Assembly: GCF_000188195.1 (NCBI RefSeq)
Contig: NZ_GL830979.1
Location: 1 to 64,000 of the forward strand
Source: Succinatimonas hippei YIT 12066
Lineage (GTDB): Bacteria > Pseudomonadota > Gammaproteobacteria > Enterobacterales > Succinivibrionaceae
Direction: 5' to 3'
Length of the DNA: 64,000 nt
In this document: positions 8,090-17,742 of the stretch, one piece after another
Position numbering within the stretch: position 1 is the first letter of the stretch
Layout of the letters: every line of letters starts with the position of its first letter
Program-made: the position numbers and the translations under genes
The notes under the pieces: model-generated
What the model was told of the DNA's origin: nothing
Seen by the model: only the letters and a program-made list of their open reading frames with translations
Databases searched by the model: none

Positions 8090-10747
8090 TTAATTTTTTG
8101 AATCGGATTTCTGGTCAAGCACTTTATGCAGCTCTTCGGTTAATTCATCTTTCAAGCTCTGACTTAAGGCGGTGCCTTCTTTGTTGGTAAGCGTGAAAAA
8201 GTCGTCAGCGCGTTCTCCCGTGGTGGTGATGCGTGCTGCCAGAATATTACATCCGCAAGCCTCTAAAGTAATGCCGATCTTAGCTAATAGACCGGATCTG
8301 TCAAGCGTCGAAACTTCAAGATTGGAGTGGTTGGCTCCCGAGTCTTTTAAAAAAGATATGACGGTCGGGATCTTAAATAAAGAATTAGTTTCTTCTAAAC
8401 CTTTAGGGAGAGCGGGTTTGCGTTCAAACCCCGCGATTATTGCTTTTCTTAAAGTGTGCAGGCGATCGTTATCAATTAAAGCACCATTTTTAGTCTGAAA
8501 TTTTATAGAACACAGACAATGATCTTTTTTGGTGCGTACTATCTGTGCACTTTGGATGTTTATTTTCTTTAAAGCCATTACCGAGGCAACGGCAGCAAAA
8601 TCAAAAGGAGCTCTTTTTTGATAGATAAACATTTCTGTACCGACGTTTTCGTGCTGAGCAAAAAGCACTAACGGAGTATCTTCATACGGGTATTTGATTA
8701 TATTGCGCGCATGCCAGGCAAGTTCCAAAGGGGAAAAACGAATAAAGTAACCTTCATGGAAATCATTCCACAGTTCCTTAACGTCATTTTCTTTTAGATC
8801 CGCAATGTATTGCAGTGCGATTTGCATATTCTCGTTAACATGCAGCGCTATATCCTGAGGGTGTTCAAGACCGTGCCGCAAGGCCTGACGGGTGGAAAAG
8901 TAAAGCTGTCTGAAAATTGATTCTTTCCATGAATTCCATTCGTGATCGTTGGTTGCCGCAATATCGGCAACGGACAGGCAGTAAAGCAGATTTAAATGTT
9001 CTTCATCTTGAACCAGTTTGGCAAAGTCGTTAACCACTTCAGGATCGGAAATATCGCGGCGCATGGCGATTGCCGACATGGTTAGATGGTTTTGCACGAG
9101 CCAAGACACGGTACGATTCTGATATTGAGTGTAATCATGGAGCTGACAGAAATAGATGGCTTCATGAGCACCTATATCTGCGTGATGGCCTCCGCGGCCT
9201 TTACCTATATCATGAAGCAGTGCTGCTACGTTTAGCAGTTCAGGCTCGTTTATTTGATGGTAGACATTGCGGAATAAACTGTATTTGCTTTCTTGGGTTT
9301 GATTGAGTTCTTGAATATTTTTTATGACATGAATCGTGTGTTCATCAACCGTATAGGTATGAAACATGTCAAATTGAGACAGCCCTTCAATTTTTTCCCA
9401 TTGCGGCATATAAGCGGATAGTACACGGTGTTCATGCATGAGCGTAATTGCAGATGCAAGGTTGGGACTGTTTTGCAGCAGGCGCTTAAAAGTCTCACGG
9501 CATTTGGGAATTTCAATTAAATAATGATGCAGGGAACGGCGAGCTTCGCGCAGCAGCCTTAGGCAGTTGACATGCAGACCCAGAAGGTCGGGCGTCTCCG
9601 CCATGACGACGAAAATCTCCAGCATTTTATCAGGATTAGTATTGAAAATATCCGGATCGGATATATCAATAAGCGGACCGCGTTTTATGAAGTAGCTATT
9701 GATAAAAACGGGAGAATCGGCTCCTAAATGTCCTGTTATACGCAGAGTTTCAAGCTGCAGAGCCATAGAGTTTAATTCGCGCACGCGCCTTATGGACCGG
9801 AAAAAAGTACGCATCATTTTTTCGACGGCAAGCGTTCCGTCTCCGGTGAAGCCTAAAAGCTTGGCGACGGTTTTTTGCATATCCAAAGTAAGTCTGTCAT
9901 CTTCTTTGGTTAAAGACAGATGTAAAGCGCAGCGGGTTTCCCATAAAAAATTACGGCAAGAAATAAGCTCGTCAAATTCGCTTCTGGTCAGCAATCCTAA
10001 AGACAGCATGTCATTTATGGTTTTGGCATGAAAGTGGAAATTGGCAATCCACTGCATGATTTGTATGTCGCGAAGGCCTCCGGGATTGTTTTTGATGTCA
10101 GGTTCCAACAAATATGCCGAGTCTTTGTAGGAGTGATGCCGATCAAGCTGCTCATGAAGCTTGGCGTTTAAAAAGCGCAGCGGATCCCAATACAGATCGC
10201 TTGCAAGTTTTTGCAGCAGTTTGCCGTATGTATAGTAGGATCCGCAAATCAGCCTGGTTTCAAGCAGGTTGGTCTTAATGGTTAAATCCTGACGGCTTTC
10301 TAAAACACATTCGGAAATCGTACGTACCGATGATCCGATATCAAGTTTTAAATCCCATAAAAAGGAAATTAAAGACTCAATAGACTCGGTGCTTTCAGCA
10401 GGAAGCTTGTCATAATCGCCGACTATTAAGATATCAATGTCAGACAGGGGAAATAATTCTCCGCGTCCGTAACCTCCTACTGCGGCAAGCGCAAAATTGT
10501 CAAATGCGGTCAGATTAAAGTGATGATAAAGTCCTGACAGGAGTTTATCAATCACATAGGTACGGCAGGATAAAAGCTCAGCGACCGCATAACCGTCTTT
10601 AAAGCGCTCCTCAAGATAACAGCGCAGCTTACTAAGATACTCTCGACCGGCTTTAACACTGTATTCACTAAGCTCTTCCGTAAAAGGACAAGTTTGTTTT
10701 AATTTGTCGGGTCTTACTTTACGGGGGACGGTTATCGGTTCAAACAT
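8090..10747 (-). CDS. glnD: PII uridylyltransferase/uridylyl-removing enzyme
   Basis: GlnD senses glutamine and adds or removes UMP on PII, setting nitrogen status. The 885-aa length matches E. coli (890). Domains in order: nucleotidyltransferase with GGYGRGELFPLSDIDIL near residues 90-107; a central helical linker; an HD phosphohydrolase domain with LLHDIGKGRGGHHADIG near 510-527; and two C-terminal ACT domains (about 700-780 and 805-880) that bind glutamine. All catalytic motifs look intact. The gene lies 3 nt after map and 9 nt before dapD. Confidence 0.97.
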   Translation of the reverse strand: MFEPITVPRKVRPDKLKQTCPFTEELSEYSVKAGREYLSKLRCYLEERFKDGYAVAELLSCRTYVIDKLLSGLYHHFNLTAFDNFALAAVGGYGRGELFPLSDIDILIVGDYDKLPAESTESIESLISFLWDLKLDIGSSVRTISECVLESRQDLTIKTNLLETRLICGSYYTYGKLLQKLASDLYWDPLRFLNAKLHEQLDRHHSYKDSAYLLEPDIKNNPGGLRDIQIMQWIANFHFHAKTINDMLSLGLLTRSEFDELISCRNFLWETRCALHLSLTKEDDRLTLDMQKTVAKLLGFTGDGTLAVEKMMRTFFRSIRRVRELNSMALQLETLRITGHLGADSPVFINSYFIKRGPLIDISDPDIFNTNPDKMLEIFVVMAETPDLLGLHVNCLRLLREARRSLHHYLIEIPKCRETFKRLLQNSPNLASAITLMHEHRVLSAYMPQWEKIEGLSQFDMFHTYTVDEHTIHVIKNIQELNQTQESKYSLFRNVYHQINEPELLNVAALLHDIGKGRGGHHADIGAHEAIYFCQLHDYTQYQNRTVSWLVQNHLTMSAIAMRRDISDPEVVNDFAKLVQDEEHLNLLYCLSVADIAATNDHEWNSWKESIFRQLYFSTRQALRHGLEHPQDIALHVNENMQIALQYIADLKENDVKELWNDFHEGYFIRFSPLELAWHARNIIKYPYEDTPLVLFAQHENVGTEMFIYQKRAPFDFAAVASVMALKKINIQSAQIVRTKKDHCLCSIKFQTKNGALIDNDRLHTLRKAIIAGFERKPALPKGLEETNSLFKIPTVISFLKDSGANHSNLEVSTLDRSGLLAKIGITLEACGCNILAARITTTGERADDFFTLTNKEGTALSQSLKDELTEELHKVLDQKSDSKN

Positions 10748-10750
10748 TTT

Positions 10751-11542
10751 TTAAACGTTTTTCACATAGCGCTCAAAATTTTCATTGCTGCGCAAAGTTA
10801 GGATTTCACAACCGTAGTCGGTTACCAGGATAGTATGTTCATATTGTGCCGACGGCTGATGATCTGCCGTGGTAACCGTCCATCCGTCTTTACGATTTAC
10901 CTTGCATTTCCAGGTTCCGGCATTAATCATCGGCTCAATGGTAAAAGTCATGCCGGGCTCTAATAAAACGTCTAAATCGTTAGGATAGTGCAGAACTTGC
11001 GGATCTTCATGAAATTGTGTTCCGATGCCGTGGCCGCAGTAGTCGCGGACGATGGAGAAGCCGTAACGGCGGGCTATTTTGCCGATAGCCGTGCCGATAT
11101 CGGCTAAATTGCTGCCGGGGCGTACGGTTTTAATGCCTGCGTAAAGGGACTCTTGCGCGCATTCGCATAATTTGTGATTTCGTACGGAGGTTTCGTCGCC
11201 TACGATAAACATCATGGAAGTGTCGCCGTAATATTTATCTTTGATTACGGTAACGTCAATATTGACGATATCTCCTTTATGCAGATGCTTCTTTCCGGGG
11301 ATACCGTGGCAAACCACTTCGTTTACGCTGATGCAGGTACATTTGGGGTAGCCGTTATAACCAAGACATGCTGAAATTGCATGCTGGGTTTTTTCAATGT
11401 ATTCAAGGCAGCGGTCATCAAGTTCTTCTGTAGTAACACCGGGGACTACATACGGGGTAATCATTTCAAGAACGTCAGCGGCAAGTTTGCCGGCAACGCG
11501 CATTTTTTCAATTTCGCCTGCTGATTTTAAGGAAATATCCAT
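10751..11542 (-). CDS. map: Methionine aminopeptidase, type I
   Basis: Map removes the initiator methionine from nascent proteins. The 263-aa protein carries the five metal ligands of the pita-bread fold: Asp in NIDVTV, Asp in YYGDTS, His in CGHGIGTQFHE, Glu in TIEPMI and Glu in QYEHTI. Type I length. It heads the map-glnD-dapD operon. In most gammaproteobacteria rpsB lies divergently just upstream; here an accessory block of about 9 kb separates the two. Confidence 0.97.
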   Translation of the reverse strand: MDISLKSAGEIEKMRVAGKLAADVLEMITPYVVPGVTTEELDDRCLEYIEKTQHAISACLGYNGYPKCTCISVNEVVCHGIPGKKHLHKGDIVNIDVTVIKDKYYGDTSMMFIVGDETSVRNHKLCECAQESLYAGIKTVRPGSNLADIGTAIGKIARRYGFSIVRDYCGHGIGTQFHEDPQVLHYPNDLDVLLEPGMTFTIEPMINAGTWKCKVNRKDGWTVTTADHQPSAQYEHTILVTDYGCEILTLRSNENFERYVKNV

Positions 11543-11619
11543 TTTTGTAATGTCCTTTTTTAGTTTTAGGAAAATTATATGAAAAAAGCGAGGTTTGTGA
11601 CACGTTGCGTTAAAGATTA

Positions 11620-12702
11620 TCAGTCAATTTTATGGCGGAAAAGATACATGGTAAGCGGCATTAGTGCCAAACCGACCAGAATAAGCGGTATAAGCAGCGG
11701 TGCTATTTCATAAAAATTCTGCCCTTCAAGGTATACGCGCTGCAGTGCCGTCATGCCGTAATAGAGCGGATTTAATTTAGTAATAGATTGAAACCATGCC
11801 GGCATGGCGGAAATCGGGGTCAGCATACCTGAAAGAATAATTGAGGGGAGAATTAAGGTAAATACAAATACGAGAGATTGCTGTGGGCTTTTAGCCAAAG
11901 CTGAAATCGCAAGGCCCAAGCTTACGATGCTGATGCTGAATAAAGATAGTATAAAAATGACGTTCAATAAGCTTCCTGCAAACGGGATTTCAAAATAAAA
12001 ACGGCAAATGATAAACAGCATAAGTCCTTGCATTATTGCAACCAATGTAGGAGGAACGGCTTTGCCGATTAAAATTTCCGCGGGATTTGCCGGAGTCATT
12101 AAGAGCATATCAAAAGTGCCGTCCTCGCGTTCGCGGGAAACGCTGAAACTTGACAGAAGCATGACTTGAATGAAGGATAAAGCCAAGATCATTCCCGTCA
12201 TAATGCTAAAGCGCGAAATATTGTTTTCGTTAAATCTAAGGCGAGTATTAATGTTGATCTGTTCACTATTGTAGTGTTTGTGGTTAAACGCAGCGACAAT
12301 TGATGTTAAATAGCCTATGGCGATATTGGCCGATGTAGTATTGCGTGCATCTGCTATTACGAAAATTTTAGGATCTTTTTCAAAATCGCTTTTTACGTAA
12401 ATTCCGATTAAAGCGTTGCCGTCACTGACGGAATTTTTTAGACAGTACGGGTTATAACAAAAGTCTGTAAGTTTAAACAAGGTGGAATTTATATCGTTAA
12501 AAAGCTCAGTTGTTTTAGCGCTTTTGGCTTCATCGTAAAAAGCAAAAGGGATGATTTCCGGGTTAAAAGAGGCTCCGTAGCCGAAAATGAAAGATTGGAT
12601 GATAATCGGCAGAATCAGGATTTTGCGGGTTCCTTTATCCATCCACATTGCTACAAATTCTTTCTTTATTAAGGCAATAATGCGCAGCAAAGATTTAATC
12701 AT
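11620..12702 (-). CDS. ABC-2 type exporter permease (YbhR-like)
   Basis: This 360-aa inner-membrane permease has one N-terminal membrane segment (ILILPIIIQSFIFGYG), a large periplasmic loop and then five C-terminal segments, the ABC-2 pattern. SREREDGTFDMLLMTPANP is the typical cytoplasmic coupling region. It overlaps the second permease gene by 8 nt and is last in the operon, matching the place of YbhR in the E. coli cecR-ybhGFSR operon. The substrate is unknown; YbhFSR exports cations and some drugs in E. coli. Confidence 0.85.
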   Translation of the reverse strand: MIKSLLRIIALIKKEFVAMWMDKGTRKILILPIIIQSFIFGYGASFNPEIIPFAFYDEAKSAKTTELFNDINSTLFKLTDFCYNPYCLKNSVSDGNALIGIYVKSDFEKDPKIFVIADARNTTSANIAIGYLTSIVAAFNHKHYNSEQININTRLRFNENNISRFSIMTGMILALSFIQVMLLSSFSVSREREDGTFDMLLMTPANPAEILIGKAVPPTLVAIMQGLMLFIICRFYFEIPFAGSLLNVIFILSLFSISIVSLGLAISALAKSPQQSLVFVFTLILPSIILSGMLTPISAMPAWFQSITKLNPLYYGMTALQRVYLEGQNFYEIAPLLIPLILVGLALMPLTMYLFRHKID

Positions 12703-13813
12703 GGCGTCCTCCTTTAATACCGCTGCGTTTTAGCAGTAAAACTGTAAGGGAGGAGAAGAAAACTATATAGAAAATTATGATGCCTAGGTTAATAAGCAGG
12801 GTATCGGTATTTCCTCCTGATAAAAAGCAGATCCTAAAGGACTCAACTGCATAAGTAGGAGGAATTAAATAGCCGATAAAAGCAATAAAAGGGGGCACGC
12901 TTCTTAAATCAAATAAAGATCCTGAAAGCAAGATTGCAGGCAGGAAGCTTAAAATAATCGCGTATTCCGTTGCAAGGAATTGATCTTTCATTAAAGCGGA
13001 AATAAACAGCCCTAAAGCAGCGCTTGAAAGAGTATAGGCACAAACGGTCAGGATAAGGAGAAGTACCGATCCTTGTATCGGGATCTTAAATAAAAGCTCG
13101 GTTAAAATTAAGGTCAGAAAAGATCCCCATAAAGACATAAAAAAGTACGGAATAGTTTTTGACAGCATGATTTCAAATGCCGTGACATTAGAAGCAATCA
13201 GCGACTCAAAGGTGCCGCGATTTATTTCACGCGCGATGACAAGACTGCACATAAAAGCGCCGACAAGCGTAATAATGCCGACGGTTTGTCCGGGAAGAAT
13301 ATAGCGGTTTGAAATGTTTGCCTCGTTAAACCAATTACGGGATATTATTTCAACCGATTGTGTTTTTACTGTTTGATAGGATGAAAGCGCTCCGCTTATT
13401 GCCTGCTGTAAATAACTTTGGGCGTTGATGCCGAAAATTCCTGAAGATCCGTTGACGGTGATTAAAATTTCTCTTTGGCTTAAATTAAGAGGACTTTTAA
13501 GATCGGATTTGATGTCAATGATTGCGTCAATTTTATGCCGTTTTAAAAGATCTTCGCCCTCCTGATGAGAATAGACTGTTGTTATTTGTAAATACTCTGA
13601 ACCTTGCAGCCTTGAGTACAGCAAGGTTGAAACAGAGCTGTTGTTTTCTAAGACCAAAGCCGCTTTTACCGGTTTTATATCCATGCTCATGCCGTAGCCG
13701 TAAATTAAAATAAGTAAAAACGGCACGATAAAAGCAATAATAAGAATTGATTTATCTTTGTTTATTTGTTCGATTTCTTTTTTTATAAGATATTTAAGCC
13801 TAAGGAGACTCAT
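12695..13813 (-). CDS. ABC-2 type exporter permease (YbhS-like)
   Basis: The 372-aa permease is a paralogue of its downstream neighbour, with the same arrangement: N-terminal segment (SILIIAFIVPFLLILIYGYG), periplasmic domain of about 140 residues, then five membrane segments. The coupling region reads AREINRGTFESLIASNVTAFE. It overlaps the ATPase gene by 14 nt and the next permease by 8 nt, so translation is probably coupled and the two permeases likely form a heterodimer with the ATPase. Confidence 0.86.
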   Translation of the reverse strand: MSLLRLKYLIKKEIEQINKDKSILIIAFIVPFLLILIYGYGMSMDIKPVKAALVLENNSSVSTLLYSRLQGSEYLQITTVYSHQEGEDLLKRHKIDAIIDIKSDLKSPLNLSQREILITVNGSSGIFGINAQSYLQQAISGALSSYQTVKTQSVEIISRNWFNEANISNRYILPGQTVGIITLVGAFMCSLVIAREINRGTFESLIASNVTAFEIMLSKTIPYFFMSLWGSFLTLILTELLFKIPIQGSVLLLILTVCAYTLSSAALGLFISALMKDQFLATEYAIILSFLPAILLSGSLFDLRSVPPFIAFIGYLIPPTYAVESFRICFLSGGNTDTLLINLGIIIFYIVFFSSLTVLLLKRSGIKGGRHD

Positions 13814-15563
13814 TTGCCGCCTCCTTTGTTTTTAATCTGAACTCTTCTACTTTCTGCATAAATGTTTCTTCAACACTTATGCGCTTGCCATCTTTTACGC
13901 AGATTTTATCAGGTGCCCCCAGGCAAAGGATTGTTCCCTGATCTTGGATTAAAAAACGATCGCAGTATTCAGCCTCTTCCATGAAGTGGGTTGTGACGAT
14001 AACGCTTGTTCCTTGTGCCGAGAGCTCAATGATTCTCTGCCAGAAAATTCGTCTTGCCGAAGGATCTGCTCCTGAAGTGGCTTCATCTAAAAATAAAATT
14101 TTAGGCTTATGCAGCAGTGCGCAGGCCATTGACAGTTGTCTTTGAATGCCAAAGGGCAGATCTTCTCCTAAAACTTCGCAATAAGGCCGCAGCAGAAAAT
14201 CATCAATAAGATAATTGATGCGTTCGGTTTTTTCTTTGCCGTAAAGTCCGTAGCTGCCGGCAAAGTATTCGATATTTTGTTTTAGCGTCAGTTTTTTATA
14301 TAAAGAAAATTTCTGCGAGACGTAACCGATTTGGCCGCGGACGGCAGCTTTGGCTTTTCTTAAATCAAAACCGTTTATCAGAATATTGCCATAAGTCGGA
14401 TTTAATAAACCGCACATCATTCTGAAAGTAGTGGTCTTGCCGGCCCCGTTGGGTCCAAGCAGTCCGAAAATTTCACCTCTTTGTACGGTAAAAGAAGAAT
14501 GATGTACGGCGGTAAAATTACCGAATTTCTTTTTGATTCCGCTTACTTTGATGATGTCTTCATTATTGTTTTGCGCCTTGATGATATTGCTGCTGTTTAC
14601 TTCATGCAGCGCTTTTTTGTATTCCGGAAGATTTGTATTTTCGTTAAGGGCGATGTAAACATCTTCAAGAAAAGGCCGGCGTAGGACAAGCTTAAAGTCA
14701 ATAAACGGCAAAAGTTTTTTTAGTTCGGCGTCAAGTTCTGCAATACTGCAGCTTTTTACGGTTAAAAGATCGATTCGACCCTGTCTTGGAAAAATATCGC
14801 TTAAAAAATTAAAGTATTTTTCTTTATTTAATATAAAAAAGTGCAGCAAATCTTTGTAATGATCATTACACATGAATGAGAAACAGCGCGCGGTGATATT
14901 TTTAAGTAAATTATCAGGGGGAGCACAGCTTATAATTTTTCCGTCTTTTAAAAAGATGCAGATTTGGGCTTTTTGCGCTTCTTCTAAATAGGAGGTGGAG
15001 AAGATACAGAAAGCATTGTTACTTTTTATATATTCAAAAATAATGTCCCAGATTTCTCTGCGCGACAAAGGATCGACGCCTACGGTAGGAGCGTCCAGAA
15101 TAATGATTTTAGGCTCGGTTGCCAAGGTACAGCATAAGGCAAGTTTCTGTTTCATGCCGCCTGACAGAGCGCTAACCTGATAGTCTTTAAATTTAATCAG
15201 TCCGACCTTGGTTAAAAGCTTATTAAGCTTGTCTTCGTTTTGTGCCGGATCTTTATCTTTTATCGCGCAGAAAAAATGCAGGTTATGGATAACCGACAGC
15301 TCTTCATAAAGTCCGAGTTTTTCAGGCATATAGCCGAAAGCAGCGTGTTTTTTAAGAGCATTGTCTAAAATCAGACAGTCTCCGGATGTAGGTTTTAAGT
15401 TTCCGGCTAGAAGCTTTAAAAGCGTAGTTTTGCCGGAACCGTCCGGCCCGGTGATACTGATAAGATTGCCTTCAATTTTAAGATTAAGTCCTGAGAACAC
15501 GGGCTTTTTCTTACCTTCTTTCAGGTAGGAAAAATAAAGCTTGTCAAGCTTTAATCCGGCCAT
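13800..15563 (-). CDS. Tandem ABC exporter ATPase (YbhF-like)
   Basis: A 587-aa protein with two fused nucleotide-binding domains that powers the two ABC-2 permeases. NBD1 has Walker A GPDGSGKTT (about residue 40), signature LSGGMKQKL and Walker B IIILDAPTVGVDP. NBD2 has Walker A GPNGAGKTT (about residue 372), the degenerate signature LPFGIQRQL and Walker B ILFLDEATSGADP. The degenerate second signature is also seen in E. coli YbhF. In NBD1 the usual catalytic Glu after the Walker B Asp is Ala, so ATP hydrolysis at that site may be impaired. The gene lies 11 nt after the membrane fusion protein gene. Confidence 0.9.
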   Translation of the reverse strand: MAGLKLDKLYFSYLKEGKKKPVFSGLNLKIEGNLISITGPDGSGKTTLLKLLAGNLKPTSGDCLILDNALKKHAAFGYMPEKLGLYEELSVIHNLHFFCAIKDKDPAQNEDKLNKLLTKVGLIKFKDYQVSALSGGMKQKLALCCTLATEPKIIILDAPTVGVDPLSRREIWDIIFEYIKSNNAFCIFSTSYLEEAQKAQICIFLKDGKIISCAPPDNLLKNITARCFSFMCNDHYKDLLHFFILNKEKYFNFLSDIFPRQGRIDLLTVKSCSIAELDAELKKLLPFIDFKLVLRRPFLEDVYIALNENTNLPEYKKALHEVNSSNIIKAQNNNEDIIKVSGIKKKFGNFTAVHHSSFTVQRGEIFGLLGPNGAGKTTTFRMMCGLLNPTYGNILINGFDLRKAKAAVRGQIGYVSQKFSLYKKLTLKQNIEYFAGSYGLYGKEKTERINYLIDDFLLRPYCEVLGEDLPFGIQRQLSMACALLHKPKILFLDEATSGADPSARRIFWQRIIELSAQGTSVIVTTHFMEEAEYCDRFLIQDQGTILCLGAPDKICVKDGKRISVEETFMQKVEEFRLKTKEAANESP

Positions 15564-15574
15564 TTTCAGTTTCC

Positions 15575-16546
15575 TTATTCAAAAATAACGCTTACGCTTT
15601 GCCCAAGGCGCAATAATTCATCAGGATCGGCAACATCGACCCGTATTTCGTAGACGAGATCGGGACGCAGCTCTTCTGTTTGTACGGTTTTAGGGGTAAA
15701 CATTGCAGTGTCGCTTATTACTGCAACAATTCCTTTAATGTCGGTGCCGCTTGCAGTTTGTACCGTAACTTCATTTCCGGTTTTTACTTTAATAAGCTGC
15801 ATTTCAGATAAATAACAACGTACAAATTTACGGTCAAGCTGAGATAAGGTAAAGACCGGAGTTTGTGGGGATGCCATATCGCCCAGCTCAAGGTTGCGCG
15901 TACGGATCTTGCCGTCATACGGGGCTTTAATGACGCTTTGATCTTCAATCTTGTAATTTATATAGTTAAGTTCATTGATACAGGTTTTATATTCTTCCCT
16001 TTTAGCTTCGATCTCTTCGCTTCTATATCCGTTTACAAGTAATTCAAGACTTGCTTTGGCCGTATTTAAATTTTCTTTTAAGGCGTTTAGCTTAAAGAAG
16101 TCACTGTCATGGGTTTGGGCGCTGACTGCATCTTTTTTATATAAGTTATCGGTTCTGACAAAAGTTTTTTCCTGAAGCTTGACTTCATTTTCAAGTGCTT
16201 TGACTTCAGCTTTCGCTTTAGCTATTTCTTCTTTTCTGTACCCGTTTTCAAGAAGATTAAGTTCGGCTTTTAATCCTTTGCAGGATGACAGCTTAATTGC
16301 TTTTTCATGCTCAAGAGCTTTTGTATCAATTGTGGCAAGAACTTCATCTTTAGAAACTTTTTGTCCTTCATCAAAGAAAAGAGCATTGATTTTGCCGCTT
16401 GCCTCAAATGCAAGAGAACTTTCGCGAATATCGACGTTGCCGTAAGCTTTAAGCTTTGCGTCTTCTTTATTTTGATTAAAAAATAAGACAATGCCTAAAA
16501 TAATAAGAGTTATTAAAAACAAAAAAGCCAGAATTTTCTTTTTCAT
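15575..16546 (-). CDS. HlyD-type membrane fusion protein (YbhG-like)
   Basis: The 323-aa periplasmic adaptor is anchored by an N-terminal membrane segment (ILAFLFLITLIILGIVLFF). It shows the family's split lipoyl half-motifs (AFEASGKINALFFDEGQKV and VIKAPYDGKIRTRNLELGD) flanking a Lys/Glu-rich coiled-coil hairpin of about 110 residues, then a beta-barrel domain. It should link the inner-membrane ABC exporter to an outer-membrane channel that is not encoded here. Second gene of the operon, 2 nt after the TetR-type regulator. Confidence 0.9.
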   Translation of the reverse strand: MKKKILAFLFLITLIILGIVLFFNQNKEDAKLKAYGNVDIRESSLAFEASGKINALFFDEGQKVSKDEVLATIDTKALEHEKAIKLSSCKGLKAELNLLENGYRKEEIAKAKAEVKALENEVKLQEKTFVRTDNLYKKDAVSAQTHDSDFFKLNALKENLNTAKASLELLVNGYRSEEIEAKREEYKTCINELNYINYKIEDQSVIKAPYDGKIRTRNLELGDMASPQTPVFTLSQLDRKFVRCYLSEMQLIKVKTGNEVTVQTASGTDIKGIVAVISDTAMFTPKTVQTEELRPDLVYEIRVDVADPDELLRLGQSVSVIFE

Positions 16547-16548
16547 AC

Positions 16549-17178
16549 TTACTCCTTTGCGTCAGGTGAAGGAGCCTTACTCAAGCTGTTTAAAATCAGC
16601 TTCGGCAGCATTTCCTTAAGCGTCTGTCTTGAGGGCAGGAAATTTCCTTTTTTCGTCAGTATCATGGTGGACAATGATGAAATAAAAAAAGATCCGGCGA
16701 TCATGGCAAGGATCACGTCGCAAATTTCTTTGGTTTCTTTAGTGCTTTTAAACAGTTCTTTGGCAGGATTGGTTATTTTGCTGACGATTTCAGTGAAAAA
16801 TATTTGTTGCAAGAAAGGATTATTAGCGCTTTCAGTAATGAAAATAAGCAGCAGCCTTAAATAATTCTGATCGCCTGTGGTAGTAAAAACCAACTCAACG
16901 ATATTATGGATATTTTGTCTTAAATCTTCATTGCTTTGAGCATTAATTTTTTGTATTTGAGCAGAGTGTTTGTGGATAGTTGTACGTACAACCTGTAAAA
17001 ACAGATCTTCTTTGGTTTTGTAATAAAGATAAATTGTGCTGCGTGAAATTCCGGCTTTTTTGGCTATATCAAGCAAAGTTGTCTGGTTAAAACCGTTATT
17101 TAAGAAAATATCTACGGCAGCCTCGAGGATTTCACCGGGGCGGGCGTCTTTACGCCGTACTCTTTTTGATTCTGCCAT
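16549..17178 (-). CDS. TetR-family repressor (CecR-like)
   Basis: The 209-aa regulator has an N-terminal helix-turn-helix (TTLLDIAKKAGISRSTIYLYYKTKEDLF, residues about 38-65) and a helical ligand domain. It is the first gene of the exporter operon, with only 2 nt before the adaptor gene. The arrangement equals E. coli cecR (ybiH)-ybhGFSR. A perfect 22-bp palindrome ends 14 nt upstream of its start, the expected place for autorepression. The inducer is unknown. Confidence 0.9.
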   Translation of the reverse strand: MAESKRVRRKDARPGEILEAAVDIFLNNGFNQTTLLDIAKKAGISRSTIYLYYKTKEDLFLQVVRTTIHKHSAQIQKINAQSNEDLRQNIHNIVELVFTTTGDQNYLRLLLIFITESANNPFLQQIFFTEIVSKITNPAKELFKSTKETKEICDVILAMIAGSFFISSLSTMILTKKGNFLPSRQTLKEMLPKLILNSLSKAPSPDAKE

Positions 17179-17191
17179 ATAAAGACCTCAG

Positions 17192-17213
17192 TTAATGACA
17201 CTAGTGTCATTAA
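17192..17213. promoter_or_regulatory. TetR-type operator palindrome
   Basis: A perfect 22-bp inverted repeat with half-site TTAATGACACT lies 14 nt before the TetR-family start codon. Length, symmetry and position fit the autoregulatory operator of the exporter operon. It may also affect the divergent lipoprotein gene 180 bp away. Confidence 0.75.
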
Positions 17214-17394
17214 TTAGTTTAGAAGAAAAAAAGAGAATTAAAAACTCATGAAATGAAAATTGCCGCCCAAGTCACACAAATTTAAAGCCGGAATATAGCA
17301 AACATCAGTACAAGACTAAGGCTTTAGCTGATGCTAATTTGCCGCTAAGCATTGTCTTTCATACTAAAAGAAAATAATTTTGAAGGAGATAAAT

Positions 17395-17577
17395 ATGAAA
17401 GGAAACAAAATTGCTGCAGTGATTGGAATAGGCATTACTGTTTTATTGTTAAACGGCTGCACCGTTCATTATGATCGGGGCCCGCAAAGACCGCATCGTA
17501 TTGAAAGACCGATGCATAAAGCTCCTCCGCCTCTGTTTCATCCTGTAATACCTGCACCGGTGCGTCCGCATCCGTGA
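17395..17577 (+). CDS. Small Pro/His-rich lipoprotein
   Basis: A 60-aa predicted lipoprotein. The ATG at 17395 follows a strong GAAGGAGAT site with 5 nt spacing; an in-frame TTG 15 nt upstream lies within that site and is rejected. The signal peptide (KGNKIAAVIGIGITVLLL) ends in the lipobox LLNGC, so Cys22 should be lipidated. The short mature part is rich in Pro, His and Arg (IERPMHKAPPPLFHPV), which could bind metal or lie along the envelope; function unknown. It lies upstream of the autotransporter gene and may be expressed with it. Confidence 0.72.
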   Translation: MKGNKIAAVIGIGITVLLLNGCTVHYDRGPQRPHRIERPMHKAPPPLFHPVIPAPVRPHP

Positions 17578-17596
17578 CAATGGGACAGTTGAATTG

Positions 17597-17633
17597 AGGC
17601 AAAAAAAAAGAAGAGCAGAGAAATTTTTTGCCT
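17597..17633. repeat. A/T-rich inverted repeat
   Basis: AGGCAAAAAA and TTTTTTGCCT form a 10-bp stem with a 17-nt loop, 20 nt after the lipoprotein stop. There is no T-run after it, so it is either a weak terminator or a processing hairpin ahead of the autotransporter gene. A nine-A run is part of the left arm. Confidence 0.4.
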
Positions 17634-17742
17634 TAAGTCTTAGTAAAAAGTAACGGGAACTTGCGTAAAAAGCGCAACTGATAACAGAAAGGAATAGATA
17701 AGCCTAATATAGGAGGTAGATACAAAAAGATTTGGAGTTATT

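Noticed and set aside
17380-17394. Longer lipoprotein starting at TTG 17380
   Set aside because: The extra codons lie within the strong ribosome site of ATG 17395.
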